Assembly (NCBI RefSeq): GCF_900188025.1
Contig: NZ_FZNO01000018.1
Span: 49,959-113,958, forward strand
Reading direction: 5' to 3'
From: Blastococcus mobilis
Lineage (GTDB): Bacteria; Actinomycetota; Actinomycetes; Mycobacteriales; Geodermatophilaceae
DNA length: 64,000 nucleotides
The notes below the pieces were generated by a model, which was not told the DNA's origin, searched no databases, and saw only the letters and a program-made list of their open reading frames with translations. Below are positions 53,333 through 61,610 of this stretch, in pieces. Each line of letters starts with the position of its first letter. Positions within the stretch are counted from its first letter, which is position 1. The position numbers and the translations under genes were made by a program.

Positions 53333-53946
53333 CTCGCGCGGTCCAGTTGCTGCAGCAGCCGCTCGGTGGCGGCGGCCGGATCGGCCGCCTCGGACACCGC
53401 CGCCGTGACCGCGACACCCCAGGCGCCGACGGCGAGCAGCTCGGGGACCCGCTCGGCGGTCACCCCGCCGATGGCGATCACCGGCACGTCTACCGCGGCG
53501 GCCACGGCGGCAACCCCGGCCGGGCCGATGGGATCGGGCAGGCCGAGCTTGGTCGTCGTCGCGTAGGCGGGGCCGACGCCCAGGTAGTCCGCCCCCGCGG
53601 CAACCAGCTCGCGGGCCTGCCGAGGGTTGCGCGCCGTCCCACCCACGAGGTGATCGGGGCCGGCCATCTTCCGGACGGCGGCGACCGGCAGGTCGTGGGC
53701 GCCCAGGTGGGTACCGGCGGCACCCACGGCCAGCGCCACGTCGAGGCGGTCGTTGACGATGCAGGTAGCGCCGGCGGCCGCGCAGAAGTCGGCCACCACC
53801 TCGGCGAAGTCGTACAGCTCACGGTCGGTGCAGTGCTTGCGCCGGACCTGCACCACGGGCGCGCCGGCGGCCACGGCGGCGGCGAGTGTCGCCAGCGCGG
53901 CGCGGCCGCCCCGGGGGTCGGTGAGGACGTGCAGCCGCCCGATCAT
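53329..53946 (-). CDS. thiE: Thiamine phosphate synthase ThiE
   Basis: 205 residues from ATG 53946; GTG 53955, overlapping the permease stop, is an alternative. TIM barrel: RLHVLTDPRGGR, VVQVRRKHCTDRELYDFA, CIVNDRLDVALAV, GAHDLPV, YLGVGPAYATTTK and IAIGGVTAERV. It joins HMP-PP and thiazole phosphate to thiamine phosphate. Confidence 0.92.
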   Translation of the reverse strand: MIGRLHVLTDPRGGRAALATLAAAVAAGAPVVQVRRKHCTDRELYDFAEVVADFCAAAGATCIVNDRLDVALAVGAAGTHLGAHDLPVAAVRKMAGPDHLVGGTARNPRQARELVAAGADYLGVGPAYATTTKLGLPDPIGPAGVAAVAAAVDVPVIAIGGVTAERVPELLAVGAWGVAVTAAVSEAADPAAATERLLQQLDRAR

Positions 53947-53951
53947 CCCGC

Positions 53952-55301
53952 TCACCGCACCGCAGCCCGACGCGCCCGCACGGCGCCGGGCGACGAGAGC
54001 AGCGCGGTGAGCCCGGCGGCGACACCGAGGCTGACCAGCGACGCCGACCACCCGCTGGCCGGGTCGATGCCCAGTTCGGCCTGGCGCGCGGCCCACCACG
54101 CCGTCCAGCCGGCGCCCGGCCCGGTGAAGAAGGTCGGCAGGGTGAGCTGGTAGGCCACGAAACCGGCGGCCCAGGCCATCAGGAGCAGCGGTCGCGCGGG
54201 CGCGGTCTCGGACACGTCCCACGCTCCCCGCGGCAGCAGCCAGTAGGCGACGACGAAGACGCCGACCAGCGGCACGAACACCGCGCCGATCAGGAAGAGG
54301 AACGGCTCGTAGGCGATCAGGTCGACGCTGAGGGCGATTCCGGTGGCGACCACCCCGACCACCACGGCCAGGACCCGGCGGTCGAGCCGGGGTACCACGT
54401 TCTGCGCCGACACCGCGGTGGAGTAGACGTTGGCGAACGCCTCGTCCACCTCCACCACCAGCAGCACCAGCACGGCGATCAGCCCGAACGGAACGGCCAG
54501 CAGCGCGTCCATGACGTCCAGACCCGCCCGGCCGTAGGCGGCCAGCGCCAGCACACCAAGGGTGAACAGGGCGACAGTGGCCGCGCCGTAGCCGACGGCA
54601 GCGCCGGCGAACGCCGTCCGCCCACCCCGGACATGCCTGGTGTAGTCGGCTGCCAGTGGAAACCACGAGACCGGCAACGCGATCACGATGTCGGCCGCCG
54701 TCCAGAACGACGCGGCCCCGCCCTCCGCGACCGGCCGCAGCGGCTCGGACAGCACCTCGACGAAGAGGTAGACGATCGCGGCCAGCGCCGCCCAGACGGC
54801 GTAGCGGGCGAGCACGCGGACCGCGCGCAACGGGCGCAGCGCCATCAGGGTGGCCAGCACGCCCGCGGCAACGACGAACGGCCAGCGCGGCGCCCCCAGG
54901 ACCCGGGACGCGGCCTCGGCGATGATGAACACCTCGAAGGCAGCCCAGCCGACGCACTGCAGCAGATTCAGCGCGGTGGGCAGGTACGACGTCCGCCGGC
55001 CCAGCAACCCCCGCATCAGCACCATCGCCGGCACGCCCTCCCGGGCACCGGCCGCGGCTCCCAGTCCCAGCAGCACCGAGCCGACGACGGCGCCCACGAC
55101 GATGGCGCCGATCGTCACCGACAGTGGCCGGTCGGCGAGGACGACGTAGGTGGCCGCCACCGGCAGCAGGAGACTGACCCCCAGGTTCCCCCACAAGCCC
55201 GTCGTGTCCCGCAGGTCCAGCGTCCGTGGCGGCGGCTCGGACAGGGTGATCGGTGCGTCCGTGGAGGACGCCGTCGCACGGTCGGCGCCGAGCATGCTCA
55301 T
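53952..55301 (-). CDS. cytX: CytX-type NCS1 transporter, probable hydroxymethylpyrimidine/thiamine precursor uptake
   Basis: 449 residues from ATG 55301; ATG 55295 is possible. Twelve helices with the NCS1 start (LWGNLGVSLLLPVAATYVV) and the ADYTRHVRGG loop. As the first gene behind a TPP riboswitch in a thiamine operon it fits CytX, a proposed HMP importer. Transport function is inferred from riboswitch and operon context. Confidence 0.88.
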   Translation of the reverse strand: MSMLGADRATASSTDAPITLSEPPPRTLDLRDTTGLWGNLGVSLLLPVAATYVVLADRPLSVTIGAIVVGAVVGSVLLGLGAAAGAREGVPAMVLMRGLLGRRTSYLPTALNLLQCVGWAAFEVFIIAEAASRVLGAPRWPFVVAAGVLATLMALRPLRAVRVLARYAVWAALAAIVYLFVEVLSEPLRPVAEGGAASFWTAADIVIALPVSWFPLAADYTRHVRGGRTAFAGAAVGYGAATVALFTLGVLALAAYGRAGLDVMDALLAVPFGLIAVLVLLVVEVDEAFANVYSTAVSAQNVVPRLDRRVLAVVVGVVATGIALSVDLIAYEPFLFLIGAVFVPLVGVFVVAYWLLPRGAWDVSETAPARPLLLMAWAAGFVAYQLTLPTFFTGPGAGWTAWWAARQAELGIDPASGWSASLVSLGVAAGLTALLSSPGAVRARRAAVR

Positions 55302-55305
55302 GATC

Positions 55306-55394
55306 GCTCCCTACGCCGGCATTACCCGGTCAGGTTCGAGCGGTCGGCGGCCCATCAGCCGCCCTCTCAGCCCGGTAGGTCCGAGCTCCCGCAC
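55306..55394 (-). promoter_or_regulatory. TPP (thiamine pyrophosphate) riboswitch
   Basis: On the minus strand the conserved THI-box features occur in order: GGGAGCTCGG (5' P1), CTGAGAGGG (55362-55370), then GAACCTGA (55330-55337), CGGGTAATGCCGGCGTAGGGAG. The final GGGAG of the 3' P1 strand (55307-55311) is also the Shine-Dalgarno site of cytX, five bases before its ATG. When TPP binds, that site should be paired, so control is probably at translation start. Confidence 0.95.
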
Positions 55395-55549
55395 ATGGCC
55401 ACCCCAGCCTATGAGAAAGACGTCAGCTTGTGCACCCGGCACCCGGCACCCTGGGCACGCAGGCCACAGGGCTGACTCCGCGTCCCTCGACGGATGCGAC
55501 CGCCGATGGCGTGGCTGGGAACGGGGGATCCGCTGGTCGTCGTGGAGGC

Positions 55550-55938
55550 CGGCAGTTCTCGGCAGCCGTGGCCCGGTGGGGCGGCGAGTACGTCCCCACC
55601 GACGGGACCGGCCGGCAGACCTCGACATGGGCAATCGAGCGGGCGATCCGCTCGGCGCGGCCGAAGGTGGCCGGGTTGGCCGAGGCGGTCCGCTTCCACG
55701 ACCTGCGCCACTACCTGGCGTCACTGCGCATCGGCAGCGGCCTCGGCGTGAAGGTCGTCCAGCACCGCCTCCGGCACGGCAGCGCCACGACGACGCTCGA
55801 CACCTACGGGCACCTCTGTCAGACAGCGACGGGTCCGCACGGGCCGCCGTTGGTGCTGTGCTGGCGACGCGTGCGGACTCGTCGGGGGCGAGGCGGTCCA
55901 CGTCTCCGCGTTGTCCGGCACCGGCAGCGAGGAGCTGA
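55550..55938 (+). pseudogene. Tyrosine recombinase (integrase) C-terminal remnant
   Basis: Only the catalytic C-terminal part remains: RFHDLRHYLASLRIGSG (His-x-x-Arg motif) and VQHRLRHGSATTTLDTYGHL with the nucleophile Tyr. After GHL (about 55813-55816) the expected continuation (LSDSDGSARAAVGAVLA) is in another frame, ending at 55938. The N-terminal half is missing. It marks an old integrated element next to the thiamine operon. Confidence 0.8.
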
Positions 55939-56263
55939 CCGTCGCGCTCGACCTCGACGGCGTGTTGCAGTTGGAGCACGTGGGTTCCGAGCGCAACGTC
56001 GTCGCGTCCGACCACTTGCCGGATCCCGGTTCGGGTGACCCGGCCTGCTTCCAGGACGCCAACTCCCGCACCGCATCGCGGGAGGCGACGGCCGCAGCCG
56101 TTGCTCGCGGAGGGTGTGCATCGGGGCCGGTCAGCGACGTACTGGGACATCACGTCCACCCGGTCGCGCGATAGCCGAGGGCTGGCTCCCTCACGCGCTC
56201 GCCCTGGAAAGTCAACGCAGCAGTCCCTTCCGCGCGTCTTACAGGTGGTAAGACACTTTCGGG
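55939..56263. other. Region with no recognisable gene, holding the toxin-antitoxin promoter
   Basis: About 325 bases. Reading frames cover it but none has known motifs. The last 30 bases carry the palindrome at 56236-56254 that precedes the antitoxin gene. Confidence 0.4.
56236..56254. promoter_or_regulatory. Palindromic operator of the toxin-antitoxin pair
   Basis: GTCTTAC (56236-56242) and GTAAGAC (56248-56254) are perfect inverted repeats around five bases, ten bases before the antitoxin GTG. Antitoxins of the ribbon-helix-helix type bind such sites to repress their own operon. Confidence 0.6.
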
Positions 56264-56497
56264 GTGGCTGAGACGATCACCTTCCGTCCCGATGACGACG
56301 CCCGACGAGCGTTGGCCGTCCTGACGCAAGACGGCACCCCGGTCTCCACCGCCGTGCGCCGGGCTCTGATCGAAGCCGCCAAGACGGCCGCGCAGGACCG
56401 ACTCCGCGCAGAGGCGGCCGCGCTGGCCGACGACGACGCCGACCGGGCCGAGGCGGCTCAGGTCCTTCGGGACATGGAGACGCTGCGTGCGTGGTGA
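56264..56497 (+). CDS. Ribbon-helix-helix antitoxin
   Basis: 77 residues from GTG 56264. The N-terminal beta-strand/helix pattern (TITFRPDDDARRALAVLTQDG, STAVRRALIEAA) fits an RHH DNA-binding antitoxin, followed by a charged helix that would wrap the toxin. It overlaps the MazF gene by 11 bases, the usual toxin-antitoxin arrangement. Confidence 0.8.
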   Translation: MAETITFRPDDDARRALAVLTQDGTPVSTAVRRALIEAAKTAAQDRLRAEAAALADDDADRAEAAQVLRDMETLRAW

Positions 56498-56798
56498 GGT
56501 CTACCCCCTGCGCTCTCCGCGTGGCGCCCGGGGTCATGAGCAGGCCGGTGTCCGCTACGCCGTCGTCGTCCAGTCCGACCTGCTGCCCCTCTCGACCTGT
56601 CTGGTCGCGCCTACGTCCACCTCGGCACGCGCGGCCACCTTCCGTCCCGAGGTGAGCATCGACGGCCGTCCCACCAGGGTGCTGGCTGAGCAGACCAGCG
56701 CGGTCGATCCACAGCGTTTGGGAGAGCCGGCCGGGCACCTCAGCTTCGATGAGCTGCGCCAGGTCGACGCCGCTCTGCGCCTCGTCCTCGGCCTGTGA
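56487..56798 (+). CDS. MazF/PemK-type endoribonuclease toxin
   Basis: 103 residues from GTG 56487. The start RGEVYPLRSP, then RYAVVVQSDLLPLSTCLVAPTS, RVLAEQTSAVDPQRLGE and the final helix match MazF mRNA interferases. Length is normal. Toxicity is held off by the gene upstream. Confidence 0.85.
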   Translation: MRGEVYPLRSPRGARGHEQAGVRYAVVVQSDLLPLSTCLVAPTSTSARAATFRPEVSIDGRPTRVLAEQTSAVDPQRLGEPAGHLSFDELRQVDAALRLVLGL

Positions 56799-56865
56799 CG
56801 ACCACCCTGCACCTGTCTCGCCAGTGGACCGCCGAGAACGAGCCGTCTACCGGCAGTGCCTTCTC

Positions 56866-57120
56866 GTGATCGTCGTCCACGGCACCCGGGCGTTCCGGGA
56901 CCGAGTGCGGGGACCGGCTGTCACGCCGGGCGAGACGTCGACGACAGTGCTCGGGGCCTGGTACGCCACGGTGGTGCGGTGGCGCCGCCCGGCCGCGCTG
57001 TTGGTCAACGAGTCGACGCTGCTGCCTCTCGTCATGCCGCTGGCCCCGGCCAAGACGCTGCTGGACCGACTGCCGGACGCGCTCGCCGAGCTGCTTTACG
57101 AGCACCGAGTTCCTGACTGA
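56866..57120 (+). CDS. Truncated small protein of an actinobacterial family (possibly DUF6933)
   Basis: 84 residues from GTG 56866. The pattern VHGTRAFRDRV, STTVLGAWYATVVRWRRP, LLVNESTLLPLVMPLAPA and LLDRLPDALAELL recalls the N-terminal half of a family I believe is called DUF6933 (recalled, not searched). The protein ends early, so it is probably truncated. It lies 67 bases after the toxin gene. Confidence 0.5.
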   Translation: MIVVHGTRAFRDRVRGPAVTPGETSTTVLGAWYATVVRWRRPAALLVNESTLLPLVMPLAPAKTLLDRLPDALAELLYEHRVPD

Positions 57121-57250
57121 CCGCCGCGTCGGTCTCCACTCCAGGTATGGCTTGCACCTCGTACCGCGTAGCCCCTGGCTCGGCTTTTGCGCTCAAGGGG
57201 GTCTCCGTGCGTGCCGATGGGTGTTCGACGTCCATCCGCGGAAGAGGTGC

Positions 57251-57841
57251 GTGTTGTCGGTGGGACTGCCGTTCCCCCAGGTGCTGGCCGCAGCCCAGGC
57301 CGGCGCGGGGTGGGCGTTCGAGCACCTCTACCGGGAGCTGGCCCCCTCGGTGACCGGGTACCTGCGCCTGCACGGGGCACTGGAGCCCGAAGACCTGGCC
57401 AGTGAGACCTTCATCAGCGTCTTCACCGGCCTGGCCTCGTTCTCCGGCGACGAGGGCGCCCTGCGCGCCTGGGTGTTCACCATCGCCCACCGCCGTCTGG
57501 TCGACGACTGGCGGAGGCGCGACCGCCGGCCGCAGCACGCCGAGGTGGGTGCGGACGTCCTCGAGAGCCGCCCGGGTGGCGACGCCGAGGAGGACGCCCT
57601 CGCGCAGCTGGGGTCGGCCACCGTGCAGGAGATGTGCGCGATCCTGCCGGCCGACCAGCGGGCCGTGATCCTGCTGCGCATCCTCGCCGATCTGACCGTC
57701 GAACAGGTCGCCTCGGTCATGGGCCGGTCGGTGTCTGCGGTCAAGGCGTTGCAACAGCGGGGGCTGGCCACCCTTCGGAGTGAGTTTGGCCGCCCCGGCG
57801 ACACCCTGGGCGCCGGGCCAGCGATGTCGGGGATGAGATGA
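57251..57841 (+). CDS. ECF-type RNA polymerase sigma factor
   Basis: 196 residues from GTG 57251 with AAGAGG upstream. Region 2: PEDLASETFISVFTGLASF and AWVFTIAHRRLVDDWRRRDR. Region 4: LPADQRAVILLRILADLTVEQVASVMG and SVSAVKALQQRGLATLR. The downstream gene overlaps by four bases and is the likely anti-sigma or membrane partner. Confidence 0.9.
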   Translation: MLSVGLPFPQVLAAAQAGAGWAFEHLYRELAPSVTGYLRLHGALEPEDLASETFISVFTGLASFSGDEGALRAWVFTIAHRRLVDDWRRRDRRPQHAEVGADVLESRPGGDAEEDALAQLGSATVQEMCAILPADQRAVILLRILADLTVEQVASVMGRSVSAVKALQQRGLATLRSEFGRPGDTLGAGPAMSGMR

Positions 57842-58707
57842 CCACCAACCAGCTCGACGACGCGTTCGAGAACCTCCTCGCGGGACGCCCCGTCCCTTTG
57901 GGGGACGCGGTTCTCGGCATGTTCGCCGACGCGGTCCGGGAGTTCGCCGCCCGTCCCGGGCGGCCCAGTCCGCAGCTCGCCGAGTTGCTGGCGACCGGTC
58001 TCCTCACCGCCTCCGTCGGCCCCTCGACGCAGGCGCTTCCCCCCGCCCCGGGGCCCGCGCATTCCGCGGCGCCGGGGCGACCCACAAGGAGACGCCACAC
58101 CATGTTCACCATCCTCGCCGCCGCAGCGGCCAAGTTCGCCTCCGCCGGAGCCGTCGCGCAGGCCGCGACCGGTGTCGGGCTCACCCTGGTGAGCGTGACC
58201 GGCGCGGGCGCCGCCGGCGTCCTGCCCACCGCGGTCCAGGACGGCGTCGCCGGCGCCGTGGAGGCCGTGAGCCCCTTCGATCTGCCGGACTCCGCCGACC
58301 TCCCGGTCCTGCCCGAGGAGGCCCGCGTGCCGGCCGAGACGGGCGCGCCCGAGAACCAGGTCCGGCCGGACGCGATCCCGGACGGCGAGCAGTTCGGCAC
58401 CTCGATCAGCGGCGACGCGCAGGACGGCGGTGTCGACGGCGCCGAGGTCAGCACTGGCGCTCGTGAGACCTACCAGCCGGAGCAGCCGGTGAGCCCCGAG
58501 ACCCAGGCTCCGCAGCAGCGCGTCGAGCAGCCCGCCCCGGCCCCCGCGCCGAAGCCGGCCCCGGCCCCGGCCCCCGCGCCGAAGCCGGCCCCGGCCCCCG
58601 CGCCGGCTCCCGCCCCTGCTCCCGCGGCGGCGGAGGCCTCGACCGCCGGATCGGCCGGGGAAGGCTCCTCGGACCGGTCCGCGCAGGGCACCACCGGCCG
58701 CCCCTGA
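57838..58707 (+). CDS. Membrane protein with Ala-Pro repeat tail, probable sigma-factor partner
   Basis: 289 residues. The N-terminal ~85 residues are cytoplasmic. One hydrophobic segment follows (about 90-130, containing MFTILAAAAAKFASAG and GLTLVSVTGAGAAGVLP). The outside part is acidic and ends in a long Ala/Pro/Lys repeat (about 220-265) that probably crosses the cell wall. The order sigma factor then membrane protein, with an ATGA overlap, suggests an anti-sigma-like sensor. No zinc-finger anti-sigma motif is seen. Confidence 0.75.
   Translation: MTTNQLDDAFENLLAGRPVPLGDAVLGMFADAVREFAARPGRPSPQLAELLATGLLTASVGPSTQALPPAPGPAHSAAPGRPTRRRHTMFTILAAAAAKFASAGAVAQAATGVGLTLVSVTGAGAAGVLPTAVQDGVAGAVEAVSPFDLPDSADLPVLPEEARVPAETGAPENQVRPDAIPDGEQFGTSISGDAQDGGVDGAEVSTGARETYQPEQPVSPETQAPQQRVEQPAPAPAPKPAPAPAPAPKPAPAPAPAPAPAPAAAEASTAGSAGEGSSDRSAQGTTGRP
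58530..58632 (+). repeat. GC-rich tandem repeats coding Ala-Pro-Lys units
   Basis: Related units beginning GCCCCGGCCCCCGCGCCGAA are repeated in tandem within the membrane-protein gene, giving a low-complexity APAPAPK-type tail. Copy number may vary between strains. Confidence 0.8.
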
Positions 58708-59044
58708 GGCTCCACCCCCGATCCGCACTCCCGGATCGACAGCCGCGACGTCGTGGCCATCCCGGTGATGGCCACGACGGGGCGGCCGCGAGGACAGGAA
58801 CCGCGTCGCAGGTCGACCCTGGCGCGTGCAGGGACGCCCAACGCTCTTATATGGAGACGGCCCCATGTGCTTCGCCGTTACCTCGCTCCCGTTCGCAGGG
58901 GGAACCCTTGGCGGCCACACGGTCACCCTCGCGAGACGGCTGGCTGTCCCGCAGGGGTCTGGCTTGCCAGACAACCCGGCGACCGCGCGACAGCGGAAGT
59001 CAGGCCCGCATGTCCGCGCCCCCCGCTGCCGTGCGCCGACTGGC
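58708..59044. other. Gene-poor stretch between the sigma operon and the resolvase relic
   Basis: 337 bases. It holds the terminator at 58749-58779 and a TATA-like patch near 58848 (CTTATATGG). No gene with recognisable content was found. It may hold decayed mobile-element sequence. Confidence 0.4.
58749..58779 (+). terminator. Hairpin terminator after the sigma operon
   Basis: A perfect 13-bp stem (58749-58761 with 58767-58779) around a 5-base loop, about 42 bases after the stop. No U-tract. Confidence 0.7.
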
Positions 59045-59623
59045 CACGCCTTGGACCTGGTCTCGTTGCAGGCGCGGTAGACGGTGGAGCGGGCGACGCC
59101 GAACAGGTCGGCCAGCTCGGCGGTGCTGTGCTCACCTGCCCGGTACAGGGACCCCAGGTGGGCTTCCTGTCGTGGGTTGAGCTTGGGCTGTTTGCCGCGC
59201 AGCTTCCCCTTGGCCTTGGCGAGCCGCATGCCCTCGCGCGTGCGCAGGCGGATCAGGTCGGACTCGAACTCGGCGACCATGGCCAGCACGTTGAACAGCA
59301 GCCGGCCGACCGGGTCGTTCGGGTCGTACACCGAGCCGCCGAGGCTCAGCCGGACCTGGCGCAGGGTGAGCTCCTCGGCGATCGCCCGGGCGTCGGGCAG
59401 CGAGCGGGCCAGCCGGTCGAGCTTGGTCACCACCAGGGTGTCGCCCTCGTGGCAGGCGGCCAGCGCCTCCCGCAGCCCGGGACGCTCCCGGTTGGTGCCG
59501 GTCAGGCCGTGATCGACGTAGATGCGTCCCCGGGTCGACCCCGAGCGCGAGCAGTCCGTCGCGTTGGGCGGTCAGGTCCTGGGCCACGTACACGCCCGGT
59601 CTGTCTCCCAGGACACTGATCAC
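59045..59623 (-). pseudogene. Serine recombinase (resolvase/invertase), inactive
   Basis: Minus strand, starting at about GTG 59623. The core is well kept: DTLVVTKLDRLARSLPDARA, SLGGSVYDPNDPVGRLLFNV, EFESDLIRLRTREGM, and the C-terminal HTH (AELADLFGVARSTVYRA). The conserved YTRVST motif with the catalytic Ser is replaced by DRPGVYV (59585-59611), and a frameshift near 59525-59530 splits the catalytic domain. The end also runs into unrelated sequence. It is a dead recombinase. Confidence 0.8.
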
Positions 59624-59788
59624 CCGAGCAGGTGACAACACCGACACCCGCGAGGGATCGGTGACGGGCATTGACCTGGTCGTCTTCACGAACGTGAGCG
59701 GACGGCGAAGAGTGGATGTGCTCGCGTGACGTGCCGCGGGCGGGCCTACCGGGGCCATCGCCCCGGCAGACCCCGATCCTGGGGCCGG

Positions 59789-60658
59789 TCAGGCGGCCTT
59801 CCGCTCTCGTGGGTCGTGGGCGAGCAGGAACGCTTGGAGACCGGCGAGATCGTCGGTGTTGACGTGGTCGACGCCTGCCGCGATCAGCTCGCTCCACACC
59901 GCGTCGCGCTCGGCGCCGGGCGTGTCCGGGGTAGCCCAGAACCGCAGTCGGTATCCGTGGGCGTGCGCGGTCGCCACGATGGAGTGCAGCTTCTCCCGCT
60001 CCGCCTCGGGCATTGGGCCGACCCCAGTCCAGGTGAAGTGCCGCGTCCAGTTGTCGCTGACCAGCGGCATGAGCTCCGACGGGAGACCGGAGTGCAGGTC
60101 GGTCAGCCGCCCGTCGTAGCCGGCGAACCTCGTCCGCTGGACGGCCATGTCTGCCAGGGGGCGGTTGCCGCTGATCACCGCGGTGACCGCCCGCTCCTTC
60201 ATCCGCCCGTCCGTCCAGCGGGTCATCAGCTGCGGATATGCGCGCAGAGCCTCGTCGATCGCGGCGTACGTGGACGGTCCGTCACTCTTGATGTCAATGA
60301 GCAGCTGCAGCGACCCGTCCCAGCCCCGGTAGATCGAGCCGCCGTTCGCGGCGAAGCGGTCGGCCAGCGGGTCGAGATACAGCGACTGCAGGGTCGCCCC
60401 GGCGCGGGTGTCCTCGAGGTCGTGCGCGACCCGCAGCTCGCCGTCCACCAGCCACACGTCGGCTTCCACGCTGGTGAATCCGTGGTCCAGCGCGTCCGCT
60501 AGTGGCCGGTCGTGCTCATAGTCGTTATGCGCGTGGGCACGTTCGAGGGGCTCGACGGCGGAGGTCGGCGGTGCGGCGGCGGCTGGGGTGATGGTCGGGG
60601 CCGTGAGGGCGGCCGCGGCGGCGGCGACCAGGGTCAGTGTTCGGCGAGTGAATCCCAT
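59789..60658 (-). CDS. Secreted PI-PLC/glycerophosphodiesterase-family protein
   Basis: 289 residues from ATG 60658. The N-terminus has an Arg-Arg pair and hydrophobic stretch (FTRRTLTLVAAAAAALTAP), probably a Tat signal, cleaved near APPTSA. The catalytic TIM-barrel starts HAHNDYEHDRPLADALDHG with EADVWLVDGELRVAHD, as in glycerophosphodiester phosphodiesterases and PI-PLC relatives. It probably acts outside the cell on phospholipid head groups. Confidence 0.85.
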   Translation of the reverse strand: MGFTRRTLTLVAAAAAALTAPTITPAAAAPPTSAVEPLERAHAHNDYEHDRPLADALDHGFTSVEADVWLVDGELRVAHDLEDTRAGATLQSLYLDPLADRFAANGGSIYRGWDGSLQLLIDIKSDGPSTYAAIDEALRAYPQLMTRWTDGRMKERAVTAVISGNRPLADMAVQRTRFAGYDGRLTDLHSGLPSELMPLVSDNWTRHFTWTGVGPMPEAEREKLHSIVATAHAHGYRLRFWATPDTPGAERDAVWSELIAAGVDHVNTDDLAGLQAFLLAHDPRERKAA

Positions 60659-60812
60659 GGCCGAGCACGGTTTCTCCGCCCGGCGAAGGGCTCGCGAACC
60701 GCCGTCGGCGTCGGGTTGAACTCTCGCTGTCCGCTGGAGACGCCGGCCACCGGTCTTCCCCAGGTGGCGCACCCGCCTGCGGTCTGTGCCAGCGGGGTGC
60801 TGGGATGGCGTC

Positions 60813-61020
60813 ATGACATACGCGCCTGAACTGTGGGCGCCGGTAGCGCAACGTCTGGTGAACGCTTCCGGGCATGTCCTCGGTGGTCGTGGAGGCCTCG
60901 GTCCGCGTCCTCACGCGGCTCGCCCGCGCCCGCGTCGAATGCTTCGAGTCGGTGCTCGTCGAGCGGGCCGCCGCTGACTCTCTGCGGCAGCTGTCGGATC
61001 CCGACTGGTCGAGGGAGCCG
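60813..61020 (+). pseudogene. Three-helix-bundle dimerisation-domain gene, frameshifted
   Basis: From ATG 60813 the frame gives MTYAPELWAPVAQRLVNAS, and then the expected helix VVVEASVRVLTRLARARVEC with VLVERAAADSLRQL continues in another frame from about 60877. Together they form a small domain common in actinobacteria (three-helix bundle dimerisation domain). It is broken by a frameshift. A second broken copy lies close by in opposite orientation. Confidence 0.55.
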
Positions 61021-61202
61021 TTCCCGAGCGATCTGACCACGCGCTCCGCCTGTTCATCCCGAGGGCAGCCCGTGGCGGCTGTGTCCGGTCGGTGTCCCTT
61101 CATCCCGTAGGCCGAACCCGCTACGGCCAGGTCCGCCTGGTCGAGGAGACCGGCGCATGCCGTCCCCCACGGAGTGCCTCGCACGAGGACGAGCGGCGGT
61201 CG

Positions 61203-61420
61203 GTCACCAGTCGGCCATCCTGAGCCGTCGTAGGGACTCAGCGGCCGCACGCTCGGGCAGGACCGGAACGAAGTGCTCGACCCGTGCACCGGCCAGCCGT
61301 GCGTGCGCAACCCGGACCTATGCCTGGATCGACACGGGGAACTCGTGCGGGAACTGGTCCTCCAGGCGTCCCGACACCGTGTCCGGCAGCTCCGCCTGTG
61401 GTGCCACCGGGCCGTCCCAC
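61203..61420 (-). pseudogene. Second three-helix-bundle dimerisation-domain gene, nonsense mutation
   Basis: Minus strand. RLEDQFPHEFPVSIQA is followed by an in-frame TAG (61318-61320), and then the same frame continues VRVAHARLAGARVEHFVPV and LPERAAAESLRRLRMADW to a stop at 61203. The parts on both sides of the TAG fit one small domain, so a single nonsense change has broken the gene. The 5' limit is uncertain. Confidence 0.6.
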
Positions 61421-61576
61421 CACTGTCTCGAGCCGCCACCGCGAGGGGAGCTCTGGGGTCGCTCACCCCGCACGACCGGTTCAGCGCCCGCCCACCAGAC
61501 AGCCGCCATCCCCGCGGTCGGACGAGGTCCGCTGCCGCACCGTGGGCGGCCGCCAAGTGGGGCGTGGCGTCACCCG

Positions 61577-61610
61577 CCGTGAACGCAGAGTAATCACTCC
61601 GCGTTCACGG
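61577..61610. other. Hairpin upstream of the secreted phosphatase gene
   Basis: Perfect 10-base arms (61577-61586 with 61601-61610); inside, GAGT and ACTC can also pair around AATC. It lies about 90 bases before the gene at 61700. It could be a terminator of the decayed region or a leader structure. Confidence 0.45.

Noticed and set aside
55911..56174. Open frame of 87 codons after the integrase remnant
   Set aside because: No ribosome-binding site, no motif, and composition is not clearly protein-like; kept only as part of a gene-poor stretch.
58530..58632. Short repeated units that might suggest a CRISPR-like or minisatellite array
   Set aside because: The units have no spacers and simply encode an Ala-Pro-Lys tail in frame.
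57328..59433. Single 701-codon minus-strand frame covering the resolvase and the sigma operon
   Set aside because: Only its first ~130 codons are real recombinase; the rest is the reverse of the sigma factor and repeat-tail genes.
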